Positions 9,081 through 17,744 of a DNA stretch of 64,000 nucleotides are shown here, one piece after another. Position 1 is the stretch's first letter; each line of letters opens with the position of its first letter. The position numbers were made by a program, and so were the translations under genes. The notes below the pieces were generated by a model. It was not told the DNA's origin and did no database searches. It saw only the letters and a list, made by a program, of their open reading frames with translations. The stretch is from G965200765 sp965203865 (GTDB taxonomy: Bacteria > Pseudomonadota > Gammaproteobacteria > Arenicellales > JAJDZL01): assembly GCA_965203865.1 (NCBI GenBank), contig OZ241916.1, forward strand, positions 868,001 through 932,000, in the 5' to 3' direction.

Positions 9081-9689
9081 CTAGCTATAGCTGTTCAGGT
9101 AAGGCAGTTTTTCACTGAGTTGTTTCACAAGATCCATATTGCCGAGCAGCAAGTCAGTACTGTCCCATGTACCGTTCATTAGTGCTTTTCTATGCTGGTC
9201 TGGAAGTTCAAGCTGAATATTGACCGAGTCTCCGGAAATAGATTGAGTAACCAGGTCAATCGTCCATTCCAGAGCGGGCATCTTCATAGCCTTTTCCTGC
9301 ATTGTTTTGATGTGGTCTTCATTGACTCTTACCGCGGGAATGCCCAGTTTTACGCAGTTTCCTGCAAAAATTTCAGCGAATGACTCCCCCACAACTGCTT
9401 TGATGCCCCATCGCAGAAGGGACTGAGGCGCGTGTTCCCGGCTTGACCCGCAACCAAAATTTTTATTTACAAGCAAAATACTTGATTTCTGGTATTCCTC
9501 CTTGTTGAACGGATGATCTTTGAGGTTGCCGCTAGAGTCAAAGCGCTCATCATAGAACGGATATTTGCCCAGATTCGAGAACGTAATTTCCTTAAGAAAC
9601 CGTGCGGGAATAATTTGGTCCGTATCAATGTCATCGCCTTGCAACACCATCGCCTTGCCAGACACCTGGAGAATTTTGTTTCCGGTCAT
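9081..9689 (-). CDS. leuD: 3-isopropylmalate dehydratase small subunit
   Basis: A 202-residue protein with LeuD features: DDIDTDQIIPARFL near residue 20, NFGCGSSREHAP at about 80-91, and the swivel-domain GESFAEIFAGNCVKLGIPAV. With LeuC it isomerises 2-isopropylmalate to 3-isopropylmalate in leucine synthesis. The length is normal for the bacterial small subunit. It lies 37 bases downstream of leuC on the same strand and is surely co-transcribed with it. leuB and leuA are not in the window. Confidence 0.97.
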   Translation of the reverse strand: MTGNKILQVSGKAMVLQGDDIDTDQIIPARFLKEITFSNLGKYPFYDERFDSSGNLKDHPFNKEEYQKSSILLVNKNFGCGSSREHAPQSLLRWGIKAVVGESFAEIFAGNCVKLGIPAVRVNEDHIKTMQEKAMKMPALEWTIDLVTQSISGDSVNIQLELPDQHRKALMNGTWDSTDLLLGNMDLVKQLSEKLPYLNSYS

Positions 9690-9726
9690 ATTACCCCCTT
9701 TTCAGCTCATCAAGAATTGGTGAAGT

Positions 9727-11127
9727 TTACAGTTCGCGAATATCAGTTACTCGACCGGTTATTGCCGCCGCGGCCGCCATTTGCGGTGACATTAACAGTG
9801 TTCTGCCGTGCGGACTCCCTTGACGTCCAATGAAATTCCGATTGCTTGTACTTGCGCATACCTCGTCATTTTCCAGTTTGTCTGTATTCATTCCCAAGCA
9901 CATGGAGCAGCCAGGTTCTCTCCATTGCAGGCCAGCGTCGGTAAAAATCTGATCTAGCCCTTCTTTAACCGATTGTGCAGCTACTTGCTGTGAACCCGGT
10001 ACAACAATTGCCTTGACATTCTTGGCAACGCGCTTGTTCTCAATAACTTTGGCAGCAGCTCGCAGGTCTTCCATGCGGGAATTTGTACAACTTCCTATAA
10101 ATACGACGTTGATGTTGATGTCTGTAATTCTTTGACCCGGAGTCAGTTTCATGTGATGGTATGCGCGTTCAGCAGTCTGCCTTTCCCCGTCCGGTAATGC
10201 TTCAGGGTCTGGTAGTTGCTCATCCACTCCCACACTTTGTCCGGGGTTGATGCCCCAAGTGACATGCGGTGCAATATCGGCCGCCTGAATACTGACAAGG
10301 TCATCGTATTGAGCATCTGAAGCCGAGCATACCGAATTCCAATACTCTTTTGCATTGTCCCAGGCAGAATCAGTCGGAGCATGCGGCCGTCCCTTCAGGT
10401 ATTCATAGGTTGTTTGATCGGGATTTACATAGCCGGCTCGCGCACCGCCCTCGATAGACATGTTGCATACAGTCATTCGTTCTTCCATGCTCATTGACTC
10501 AATTGTTGAGCCGCCGTACTCATAGGCGAATCCGATGCCGCCCTTTACGCCGAGCATTCGAATGATGTAAAGAATCACATCTTTTGCAAACACGCCCTTG
10601 CCCAAATCTCCTTCAACTTCAATTCTCCGGACTTTGAGTGGGTCCAAGCTAAGGCACTGTGTAGCGAGCACATCTTGTACCTGGGACGTGCCAATTCCGA
10701 AAGCCAGCGTACCGAATGCGCCGTGGGTTGAGGTATGCGAGTCGCCGCAAGCGATTGTCATGCCCGGATGCACCAGGCCAAGCTCGGGGCCGATTACATG
10801 CACAATACCTTGTTTATTTGAATCCGGGTCAAGGTATCGGATATTGAATGAGCGGGTGTTTTTTTCCAAAGCCTGCACCATCGCTTCGGCCTGCTCATCA
10901 AGATAAGGTCGTTTGTGACTCGTAGTGGGAATTATGTGGTCAACTGTTGCGATTGTCTGCTCGGGAAAGGCTACCTTGAGCCCGCGTTCTCGAAGCATGT
11001 CGCAAGCCTGTGGACTGGTAACTTCGTGAATCAGATGCAAGCCGATAAATAGCTGGTATTGCCCGGTTGGCAATTGGCAAACAACATGGCGGTCCCAGAT
11101 TTTATTGAATAAAGTGCCTGTGGCCAT
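9727..11127 (-). CDS. leuC: 3-isopropylmalate dehydratase large subunit
   Basis: A 466-residue aconitase-family protein. It has GDSHTSTHGAFG, VFIGSCTNSRMEDLRAAAKV with the first cluster cysteine, and PGCSMCLGMN with the other two 4Fe-4S cysteines. The C-terminal TSNRNFIGRQGSPHGRTLL is the usual LeuC ending. It is the catalytic partner of LeuD. The ATG at 11127 gives the standard MATGTLFNKIWD start. It is the first gene of a leuCD operon transcribed away from the AT-rich region at 11128-11581. Confidence 0.97.
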   Translation of the reverse strand: MATGTLFNKIWDRHVVCQLPTGQYQLFIGLHLIHEVTSPQACDMLRERGLKVAFPEQTIATVDHIIPTTSHKRPYLDEQAEAMVQALEKNTRSFNIRYLDPDSNKQGIVHVIGPELGLVHPGMTIACGDSHTSTHGAFGTLAFGIGTSQVQDVLATQCLSLDPLKVRRIEVEGDLGKGVFAKDVILYIIRMLGVKGGIGFAYEYGGSTIESMSMEERMTVCNMSIEGGARAGYVNPDQTTYEYLKGRPHAPTDSAWDNAKEYWNSVCSASDAQYDDLVSIQAADIAPHVTWGINPGQSVGVDEQLPDPEALPDGERQTAERAYHHMKLTPGQRITDININVVFIGSCTNSRMEDLRAAAKVIENKRVAKNVKAIVVPGSQQVAAQSVKEGLDQIFTDAGLQWREPGCSMCLGMNTDKLENDEVCASTSNRNFIGRQGSPHGRTLLMSPQMAAAAAITGRVTDIREL

Positions 11128-11581
11128 AGTCTTGATTGGTCAATGAAAAGTAGGAATTGTACATTGTTCAATGAAATTTTAACGGAAAATCTTGCAAAAT
11201 TTGTTGCCGGAAGGATTATTGCGAGATTGCAAGCGCTGTGGAATTTTGGTGTGCATGGGAAAAATTGATTACTTATTCAATAAACTAATAGTATAAAATT
11301 CCTTTTATATCTTTCCAGTTTCATAAAATATATTCATAAACAACAATATAAGAAATAATTGTTGAAGCAATATACATGAGTAAATACTCATGTATACAGG
11401 AAAATATATCCATTGTTTTTTTCCAGAATAGCATTATTCTATTATCAACAGCTTTAACGAATTAAACGGAAGCTTTCGACAAGGATGAGATTTAGAGCAA
11501 GGAAGCTCTCCGGATTTTTCAAACGCCTTTGCTAGGCAAACAATTTTACAACTGTAACTTGATTTTTTAGGAGTCGGAATA
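11128..11581. other. AT-rich regulatory region between leuC and a small-peptide gene
   Basis: About 450 bases with no gene of normal size. It carries the leuC promoter side, a 26-base near-perfect palindrome at 11371-11396, a smaller palindrome AGAATA-GCAT-TATTCT at 11425-11440, and the ribosome-binding site AGGAG at 11569-11573 for the 28-residue peptide. The long leader and two dyads suggest a regulated or structured 5' region for the peptide and DUF1127 genes. Confidence 0.5.
11371..11396. repeat. 12-bp perfect inverted repeat, operator-like
   Basis: TATACATGAGTA at 11371-11382 is repeated as its exact reverse complement TACTCATGTATA at 11385-11396 with a two-base centre. No T-run follows, so it is not a typical terminator. 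A symmetric site of this size upstream of a short transcription unit suggests a dimeric regulator, but no candidate regulator gene is next to it. Confidence 0.75.
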
Positions 11582-11668
11582 ATGTTGAAGGATATTTACA
11601 ACAAAGTCGGTGTTGCTTTTATCACTGCTGTAACGGTGTTTGCAATTATTGCAATGTTCGTTGCTTAG
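11582..11668 (+). CDS. 28-residue single-helix membrane peptide
   Basis: A small open frame encodes MLKDIYNKVG followed by a hydrophobic stretch VAFITAVTVFAIIAMFVA that would span the membrane once. AGGAG at 11569-11573 lies eight bases before the ATG, an ideal spacing, which is the main evidence that it is translated. It is the first frame after the palindrome region and precedes the DUF1127 gene by 65 bases on the same strand, and one terminator follows both. No family is recognised. Its composition resembles small membrane proteins that bind larger membrane complexes, but that is only a resemblance. Confidence 0.55.
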   Translation: MLKDIYNKVGVAFITAVTVFAIIAMFVA

Positions 11669-11733
11669 CGGAACGCAAAATTTATTATTACGAATTTATT
11701 TATTACTTATTTTGAAATGGAGAAAAATTTACG

Positions 11734-12048
11734 ATGCTCAACAAGTCAGTAGAATTCAAGTTTAACGCCAATGCTGGAATTCGGGACGTAGATAGCCAGG
11801 TGCCCGCTGTAATGCGCTTGGCGAGTTGGTTTCACAAATGGAGAATCCGCAGGAACACTATTCGTCAACTTTCTGCTTTAACCAATCACCAGCTTGAAGA
11901 CATAGGTATACAGCGGAGCGAAATTGCTCGGGTAGTTGATGGCATGATAGAAATAAATCATCAGGATACCTTTCACAATGATGTTGACAGAGTCAACAGA
12001 TGCAAGCAGTATATTGAAGCTGGACTCAGTTCCAAGGCACTGGCATAA
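11734..12048 (+). CDS. DUF1127 (YjiS-like) small protein
   Basis: A 104-residue soluble protein. Its core WFHKWRIRRNTIRQL followed by SALTNHQLEDIGIQRSEI is the DUF1127 signature: an arginine-rich helix then the Leu-x-Asp-Ile-Gly segment. Members are arginine-rich small proteins, some of which act in RNA turnover or phosphate and carbon control in alphaproteobacteria; the function here is unknown. The protein has an N-terminal extension of about 30 residues and a C-terminal extension of about 30 beyond the core. GGAG at 11719-11722 precedes ATG 11734. It probably shares a transcript with the 28-residue peptide gene. Confidence 0.8.
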   Translation: MLNKSVEFKFNANAGIRDVDSQVPAVMRLASWFHKWRIRRNTIRQLSALTNHQLEDIGIQRSEIARVVDGMIEINHQDTFHNDVDRVNRCKQYIEAGLSSKALA

Positions 12049-12080
12049 ACAATCTGAAGCAAATCCTTGTCATAGTGAGA

Positions 12081-12108
12081 AAGACCACCCATCAGGGTGG
12101 TCTTTTTT
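12081..12108 (+). terminator. Intrinsic terminator after the DUF1127 gene
   Basis: A perfect ten-base-pair stem, AAGACCACCC (12081-12090) with GGGTGGTCTT (12095-12104), a four-base loop ATCA, and a run of T at 12103-12108. It ends the peptide/DUF1127 unit and isolates it from the oxygenase operon. Confidence 0.93.
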
Positions 12109-12297
12109 ATTGGTTTGGATCTGTTGTGTCAAGTGCTGCCAGAATTCCAGTAAATTATTCAGCGACAAATCAATCGTTATGATACCATTTGAGAAATTGA
12201 AGTGAATTCTCAGATTTTTCATAATTAAATGAATAAACTTCCAATAAAATCAGTAAACTAAATCAATATTAATCTTAGGTATCAAGGAGTGTAAAAG

Positions 12298-13749
12298 TTG
12301 CTTCGAACTAGTCAGAATTATCGCGAATCACTGCAGGACGGTCGAGTTGTTTGGATGGACGGCGAACGAGTTGACGATGTGGCTACACACCCAGCATTTA
12401 AACCGCTGGTTGACGTAAGGGCGCATATTTACGATATGGCACAAAATGCTGAGCACAAGAAATTGCTCACCTATAAAGACGATAGCGGGGAGCAGCATGC
12501 AGTACTTCAGAAATTGCCCTACAAGAAAAAGGATTGGTGGCACAGGGGAAAGGCGGTTGATATTATATTGAACGATATAGGAGGGGTCGTTACGCGTGTC
12601 GGCGATGAAACAGTAGGGGAGATGTGGTCGTTGTATGACGGGAGCGACGTATTAGCCGAAATTGACCCGCGATTTGCAGATAATATCAAGAACCACATCG
12701 ACAATGTCTTGCACAACGATGTATTCCATGTATCTGCAAACACTGACCCCAAAGGCGACCGGTCAAAGCCGCCCCAAGAGCAGGACCCCGACATGCTGCT
12801 CCACGTGGTAAAGGAAACCGATGCAGGAATCGTAATTCGCGGAGCGAAATATGAAACTGCATCAGCATACGCAGACCAGGCATTTTTAAAACCCACAATC
12901 GCCAATTGGGGCGACCAAAAACTATCCGACTATGCAGTTGGCGTGATTGTCAAGATGAATGCAAAGGGTTTGACCCATATTTGCCGCACTGGATTTGCAA
13001 AACGCGCACCAAAAGAAGACTACCCGCTAGCGAACAGGTTTGACGAAGTGGACACCCTCATGATATTCGACGACGTACTGATTCCGTGGGAGGATGTTCT
13101 TTTCTATCAGCATACCAGAGCTGCGGCGTTCATTCGGGCTACCTTGCATCGCTACAGCGCCCATGCCTTTGTTCATAGAATTCAGAAGACCGCAGACATG
13201 ATGATTGGAGCAGCAGTTTTCAATGTTCGGCAAACTGGTTTGGATAAGCAGCAAGCAGTTCGGGAGAAACTGGCGCAGCTTGTTTGCTATCGGGAAGGAA
13301 TCAATGCCCACTTGACTGCATCAATCTCTTCCGCACAAAGAAGCCCGAAAGGCTTGCTTATGCCAAACCCGTCCCTGCTTTATACAGGTCGTGTTCTGGC
13401 ATGCACACAGTTGCCGCACATGATGCACATTGCAAGAGAATTATGCGGTGGACAAATCTGTATCACACCTGACCACTCAAGTTTCGAGGCCGAAGAAATC
13501 AAGCCTTGGCTGGAAAAATACTATTCAATCAATGAAGAGTGGCATTACGATGACCGGCGCAAGCTGTTAGCATTGGCGCGGGATCTGTTGAATTCCGACT
13601 ATGCTGGACACAAGCTTACATTTCAGTTGTTCGCTCAATCACCGCCGTTTGCCCATTTGAATGCGGTCTACATGAACTTTGACTTTACTGACCCGATGCG
13701 ATTTGTCAAGCGCGCAGCTGGATTGTCGGATCGAATCTCAATAGACTAG
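12298..13749 (+). CDS. HpaB-family flavin-dependent monooxygenase (oxygenase component)
   Basis: A 483-residue protein of the 4-hydroxyphenylacetate 3-hydroxylase/HpaB family, whose acyl-CoA-dehydrogenase-like fold uses free FADH2 to hydroxylate small aromatic or other substrates. The start GERVDDVATHPAFKP, the central FDDVLIPWEDVLFYQ and the C-terminal RELCGGQICITPD fit the family. The TTG start at 12298 is supported by AAGGAG eight bases upstream. No HpaC-type flavin reductase is in the window, so reduced flavin must come from elsewhere. It leads a tight operon with RidA (18-base gap), an aminotransferase and a TMADH-like flavoprotein, so the substrate is more likely an amine or N-heterocycle than hydroxyphenylacetate (inference). 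Confidence 0.85.
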   Translation: MLRTSQNYRESLQDGRVVWMDGERVDDVATHPAFKPLVDVRAHIYDMAQNAEHKKLLTYKDDSGEQHAVLQKLPYKKKDWWHRGKAVDIILNDIGGVVTRVGDETVGEMWSLYDGSDVLAEIDPRFADNIKNHIDNVLHNDVFHVSANTDPKGDRSKPPQEQDPDMLLHVVKETDAGIVIRGAKYETASAYADQAFLKPTIANWGDQKLSDYAVGVIVKMNAKGLTHICRTGFAKRAPKEDYPLANRFDEVDTLMIFDDVLIPWEDVLFYQHTRAAAFIRATLHRYSAHAFVHRIQKTADMMIGAAVFNVRQTGLDKQQAVREKLAQLVCYREGINAHLTASISSAQRSPKGLLMPNPSLLYTGRVLACTQLPHMMHIARELCGGQICITPDHSSFEAEEIKPWLEKYYSINEEWHYDDRRKLLALARDLLNSDYAGHKLTFQLFAQSPPFAHLNAVYMNFDFTDPMRFVKRAAGLSDRISID

Positions 13750-13767
13750 ATCTGGAGTGGGAAAACG

Positions 13768-14184
13768 ATGGACAAACACATTCGATTAAGAAAATTCAAC
13801 ACTAAAGACACATATCCGGAACAGGAACTGGACAATGATCTATGCCAGGTTGTAAAGGCGGGCAATTTGGTATTTCTCAGGGGTCAGGTTGGGAGTGATT
13901 TTGAAGGCAATGTAGTGGGTGTAGGCGACCCTGCCGCTCAGGCAGACCAGGCTATGCGTAATGTAAAGCAACTACTTGAAGAAGCCGGAGCATCGCTTGA
14001 AGATATTTGCAGGATTACCGTCTACATTACAGACCGCGGTTATCGCGAACCCGTATATCGTACTATAGGTAAATGGTTGAAAGGGGTTTTTCCAGTGTCG
14101 ACCGGATTAATTGTCCAAGGACTTGCAAAACCGGAGTGGGTCATGGAAATAGAGGTGACTGCTGTCATCTCTGATAACAATTAG
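13768..14184 (+). CDS. RidA/YjgF-family enamine/imine deaminase-like protein
   Basis: A 138-residue RidA-fold protein. It has LVFLRGQVGSDFEG, the QADQAMRNVKQLLEEAGASLEDI helix and the terminal EIEVTAVI strand. RidA relatives hydrolyse reactive enamines and imines made by PLP enzymes and amine oxidases. The archetypal catalytic arginine region appears as DICRITVYITDRGYREPVY, with an arginine where IPAR-type members have theirs (uncertain without alignment). It is second in the operon, 18 bases after the oxygenase and 33 bases before the aminotransferase, the place expected for a partner that clears an imine or enamine intermediate. Confidence 0.85.
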   Translation: MDKHIRLRKFNTKDTYPEQELDNDLCQVVKAGNLVFLRGQVGSDFEGNVVGVGDPAAQADQAMRNVKQLLEEAGASLEDICRITVYITDRGYREPVYRTIGKWLKGVFPVSTGLIVQGLAKPEWVMEIEVTAVISDNN

Positions 14185-14217
14185 CAAAAATTTTATATTT
14201 TTCTTTGAGGAGGAAAA

Positions 14218-15618
14218 ATGGCATTAAGAAAAAACTACGATACTCATTATCTTTGGGAAAAGGATCGGGACCATACGATTCATCCATGGACTGATTTTTC
14301 GGTTTTTCATGAAAAAGGGTCATTGGTTGTCGCCGAAGGACAAGGAGTTCACGTTTTTGACAGCGATGGCAACAAGTATATAGATGGCATCGGCGGCCTG
14401 TGGTGCGTGAATATTGGCTACGGGTCGGACGAGATGGCAGATGCAATTGCCGAGCAGGTTCGCGCCATACCCTACTATTCCGTGTTTAACCACATTACGA
14501 CACCACCGGCAGCGGAGCTCGCTTCCAAACTTGCCAGCATTGCTCCCGGGTCAATCAATCGGGTTTTCTATGGCACTGGCGGGTCTATGGCAAATGATAC
14601 TGCGGTTCGCATTATTCACCACTATTTCAATATGCTAGGCCAGCAGTCCAAGAAGAAGATCATTTCGCGCTTCGATGCATATCACGGAAGTACCTACTTG
14701 GCAATGGCACTTACAGGCGTGGAGTTCGACCATACAAACTTCGACCATGCACAAGGACTTGTAGAATATGTATCCTCGCCGAATCCCTACCGGAAACCTG
14801 ACGGGATGACCGATGAGCAGTTCTGCGACTTTCTGGTCCAGGAACTTGATGAGAGAATTGAAGAATTGGGTGCTGAGAACGTGGCAGCATTTATTGCTGA
14901 GCCTGTCATGGGGGCAGGGGGTGTGATTGTTCCGCCGAGTGGCTACCACAAGAGAACCCGGGAAGTCTGTACAAAGCACGATGTTATATATATATCCGAC
15001 GAGGTTGTTACAGGTTTCGGCAGGCTGGGCCACATGCTCGCTTCAAAAGACGTGTTTGACCTGGAGCCGGACATAATTACTTGCGCCAAAGGAATCACCT
15101 CGGGTTATCTTCCACTCTCAGCGACATTAATCTCTGATGAAATTTACGATGTTATCAGCAGGCCAAGAGATGATGGCACGCTGTTTACTCACGGATTTAC
15201 TTATTCAGGACATCCGGTGTGCTGTGCGGCGGCGCTAAAGAACATTGAAATCATTGAAAGAAACGGGATTTGCGAGCATGTTCAGGAAGTCGGCCCCTAC
15301 TTCGAGGAACGCTTGGCCACACTGAGCGATCTTCCAATTGTAGGGGAGGTGCGTGGCAAGTGTTTTATGATGTGCATTGAAAATGTGGCGAATACAGAAA
15401 CAAAAGAACTGTTTGACCAATCCGTTCAAATTGGATATCGAATTGCCGAAAATTGCCAGAAATTCGGACTGATTGTTCGACCTGTTGGACATTTGAACGT
15501 ACTGTCGCCCCCGTTGACACTGACGCGTAGCCAAATTGACGAAGTCGTTGAGATTCTGCGCAAAGGCATTGAAGCCACTATGGACGATTTGGTTCGGGAA
15601 GGTATTTGGAATTCATAG
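14218..15618 (+). CDS. Class III PLP omega-aminotransferase
   Basis: A 466-residue fold-type I aminotransferase related to putrescine/omega-amino acid:pyruvate transaminases. Landmarks are GLWCVNIGYG near 62, YGTGGSMANDTAVRI (phosphate cup), FDAYHGSTYLAMALTG, the PLP aspartate segment DVIYISDEVVTGFGR, and the Schiff-base lysine in ITCAKGITSGYLPLS. GAGGAGG directly upstream gives a strong start at 14218. In the operon it would move an amino group from an omega-amine to pyruvate or another keto acid; the true donor is unknown. It differs clearly from the Tpa enzyme at 23835-25145, so the two probably act on different amines. Confidence 0.88.
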   Translation: MALRKNYDTHYLWEKDRDHTIHPWTDFSVFHEKGSLVVAEGQGVHVFDSDGNKYIDGIGGLWCVNIGYGSDEMADAIAEQVRAIPYYSVFNHITTPPAAELASKLASIAPGSINRVFYGTGGSMANDTAVRIIHHYFNMLGQQSKKKIISRFDAYHGSTYLAMALTGVEFDHTNFDHAQGLVEYVSSPNPYRKPDGMTDEQFCDFLVQELDERIEELGAENVAAFIAEPVMGAGGVIVPPSGYHKRTREVCTKHDVIYISDEVVTGFGRLGHMLASKDVFDLEPDIITCAKGITSGYLPLSATLISDEIYDVISRPRDDGTLFTHGFTYSGHPVCCAAALKNIEIIERNGICEHVQEVGPYFEERLATLSDLPIVGEVRGKCFMMCIENVANTETKELFDQSVQIGYRIAENCQKFGLIVRPVGHLNVLSPPLTLTRSQIDEVVEILRKGIEATMDDLVREGIWNS

Positions 15619-15662
15619 AATTTGGCATTTTCCAGATTGGTTGAAATCCGATTTTTCATGGC

Positions 15663-17744
15663 ATGGCCCGAGACTCGCGCTACGATGTCCTGTTTGAACC
15701 CGTTCAAATAGGACCTGTTACAGCGCCAAATCGTTTCTATCAGGTTCCACACTGTAGCGGAATGGGGCATGCGCGTCCGAATTCCGCAGCAACCATGCGA
15801 GCTGTCAAGGCGGAAGGTGGCTGGGGCGTTGTTTCAACCGAACAATGCGATATTCACCATACCTCGGACATAACCCCTTATGTAGAGCAAAGACTTTGGG
15901 ACGATTCCGACGTGCCGATGCATGCGAAGATGGTAGATGCGGTGCATAAGCATGGTGCACTGGCAGCAGTTGAACTGTCCTATGGTGGCATAGAATCTCC
16001 TAATCTCTTGACCCGGGCGGTGACGGTGGCTCCGTCTGCCGGCCCCTACCCCGGCTACTACCCGATTTATGCTCGAGAAATAACGAAAGAAGACATTCGG
16101 GATATTCTCGCTATATACAGAAAAGGCGCAGCAAGGGCTATGCAGGCAGGTTTCGACATCATTTATGTTTATTCCGCGCATGCGTTATCTCTCCCCACCC
16201 AGTTTTTGTCAAAAAAATTCAACCGGCGTACGGATGAATACGGGGGTTCTCTGGAGAATCGTACCCGGTTTCTGAAAGAAATTCTTGAAGTGACGAAAGA
16301 TGAAGTTGGAAATCGCTGTGCAGTTGCTTTGAGATTTTCAATTGACGAGCTGTGCGGGCAGGATGGAATGGAGCACGACAAGGAGGGAATCGAAGTGGTC
16401 AAGTTGCTTGCAGAGTTGCCAGACCTGTGGGATGTGAACATAAGTGACTGGGACAACGATTCTGCAACATCCCGGTTTCAATCTGAGGGTTTTCAGGAGA
16501 AATATATCAGTCAAGTAAAGAACGCAACTTCCAAGCCTGTCGTTGGTGTCGGGCGATTTACGTCGCCGGATACCATGGTATCGCAGATCAATAGAGGGGT
16601 CCTGGATTTTATCGGTGCTGCGCGTCCGTCAATTGCCGACCCTTTTCTACCCAAAAAAATAGAAGAAGGAAGAATTGATGATATTCGAGAGTGTATTGGT
16701 TGCAATATTTGCGTCACCGGCGACTACACTGTTTCTTCGTCTCGGTGCACCCAGAATCCGACCTTCGGTGAGGAGTGGCGCAGAGGGTGGCATCCAGAGT
16801 ATATTGAATCTGCCACAAGCAAGGATAATGTGCTCATAGTCGGTGCCGGGCCGGCTGGCTTGGAATGCGCCGCCTGGCTTGGAAAAAGAGGTTTTCAGGT
16901 AACACTTGTTGATGCCGAAAAGACACTTGGTGGGCGAGTCAACCACGAGAGTGTCCTGCCTGGCTTGTCATCATGGATTCGCGTTCGAGATCATCGAATG
17001 CAGCAAATTTCCAACTTGACCAATGTTGAAGTTTTTCCAGCGAGCAAAATGAGTGTTCAGGACATATACGATTTTGGAGCGAAGCGTGTAGTGGTCGCAA
17101 CGGGTGCCAGATGGCGAAAAGACGGATTGGGGAGAAACCACTACTCTACAGTTGAAATTCCAGATTCGTTGAAAGTATGGACACCAGATGATTTTTGGGG
17201 GCAATCCGACCTGAAGGGCAGAGTTTTGATTTACGACGACGACCACTTTTACATGGGCGGGTTGATTGCAGAGTTGATTTGCGCCGGTGGTGCTGAAACT
17301 GCTCTTGTAACTCCCGCACCAGACGTGTCCCACTGGACGCACTATACTCTGGAGCAACATCAAATTCAATCGAAGCTTCTGGAAATGGGAGTTTCCATTT
17401 ATCCCCATTTGCATTTTCATTCAGTTGCTGATGGCCTGGCGGAATTCCAAGATGAATATACAAGCGGGGTTACTGAAATTCCGTTTGATCATATTGTTCT
17501 GGTAACTTCAAAGATTTCGGAAGACAAGTTGTACAGGCAAATAGTCTCGGACTCCGAAAAGTTGCTTGATTCAGACTTGAAAGCAGTTGATAAAATTGGG
17601 GATTGCCTGGTTCCGGGTACAATTGCAGCAGCAGTATACTCCGGGCATAAATGGGCGAGAAATCTAGGCGAATCCGAACTTGCCGACGGTACACCTTTTT
17701 TACGGGAACTTGTTGCGGTTTCTAGTCCGGAATTTCCTGCTTGA
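15663..17744 (+). CDS. Trimethylamine/dimethylamine dehydrogenase-like iron-sulfur flavoprotein
   Basis: A 693-residue enzyme matching trimethylamine dehydrogenase (TMADH) along its length. An FMN TIM barrel opens with NRFYQVPHC (Cys31, the expected 6-S-cysteinyl-FMN site), a 4Fe-4S motif CIGCNIC plus a fourth Cys 12 residues later follows near 345-365, and an ADP-binding domain has VLIVGAGPAGLECA. The active-site YVYSAH keeps Tyr and His. The substrate bowl differs: TMADH Tyr60 is Gln here, as reported for dimethylamine dehydrogenase; the loop with Trp264 is three residues shorter, and Trp355 is absent. So it probably demethylates or deaminates a secondary amine other than trimethylamine. 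It is the last gene of the HpaB-RidA-aminotransferase operon. Its 3' end overlaps the convergent HAD gene by 23 bases. Confidence 0.86.
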   Translation: MARDSRYDVLFEPVQIGPVTAPNRFYQVPHCSGMGHARPNSAATMRAVKAEGGWGVVSTEQCDIHHTSDITPYVEQRLWDDSDVPMHAKMVDAVHKHGALAAVELSYGGIESPNLLTRAVTVAPSAGPYPGYYPIYAREITKEDIRDILAIYRKGAARAMQAGFDIIYVYSAHALSLPTQFLSKKFNRRTDEYGGSLENRTRFLKEILEVTKDEVGNRCAVALRFSIDELCGQDGMEHDKEGIEVVKLLAELPDLWDVNISDWDNDSATSRFQSEGFQEKYISQVKNATSKPVVGVGRFTSPDTMVSQINRGVLDFIGAARPSIADPFLPKKIEEGRIDDIRECIGCNICVTGDYTVSSSRCTQNPTFGEEWRRGWHPEYIESATSKDNVLIVGAGPAGLECAAWLGKRGFQVTLVDAEKTLGGRVNHESVLPGLSSWIRVRDHRMQQISNLTNVEVFPASKMSVQDIYDFGAKRVVVATGARWRKDGLGRNHYSTVEIPDSLKVWTPDDFWGQSDLKGRVLIYDDDHFYMGGLIAELICAGGAETALVTPAPDVSHWTHYTLEQHQIQSKLLEMGVSIYPHLHFHSVADGLAEFQDEYTSGVTEIPFDHIVLVTSKISEDKLYRQIVSDSEKLLDSDLKAVDKIGDCLVPGTIAAAVYSGHKWARNLGESELADGTPFLRELVAVSSPEFPA

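Noticed and set aside
12298..13749. Naming the oxygenase hpaB with a 4-hydroxyphenylacetate pathway
   Set aside because: No hpaC or ring-cleavage genes are nearby; the operon partners are amine enzymes. The MhpD/HpaH-like gene at 54250 is 40 kb away and is not evidence of a pathway.
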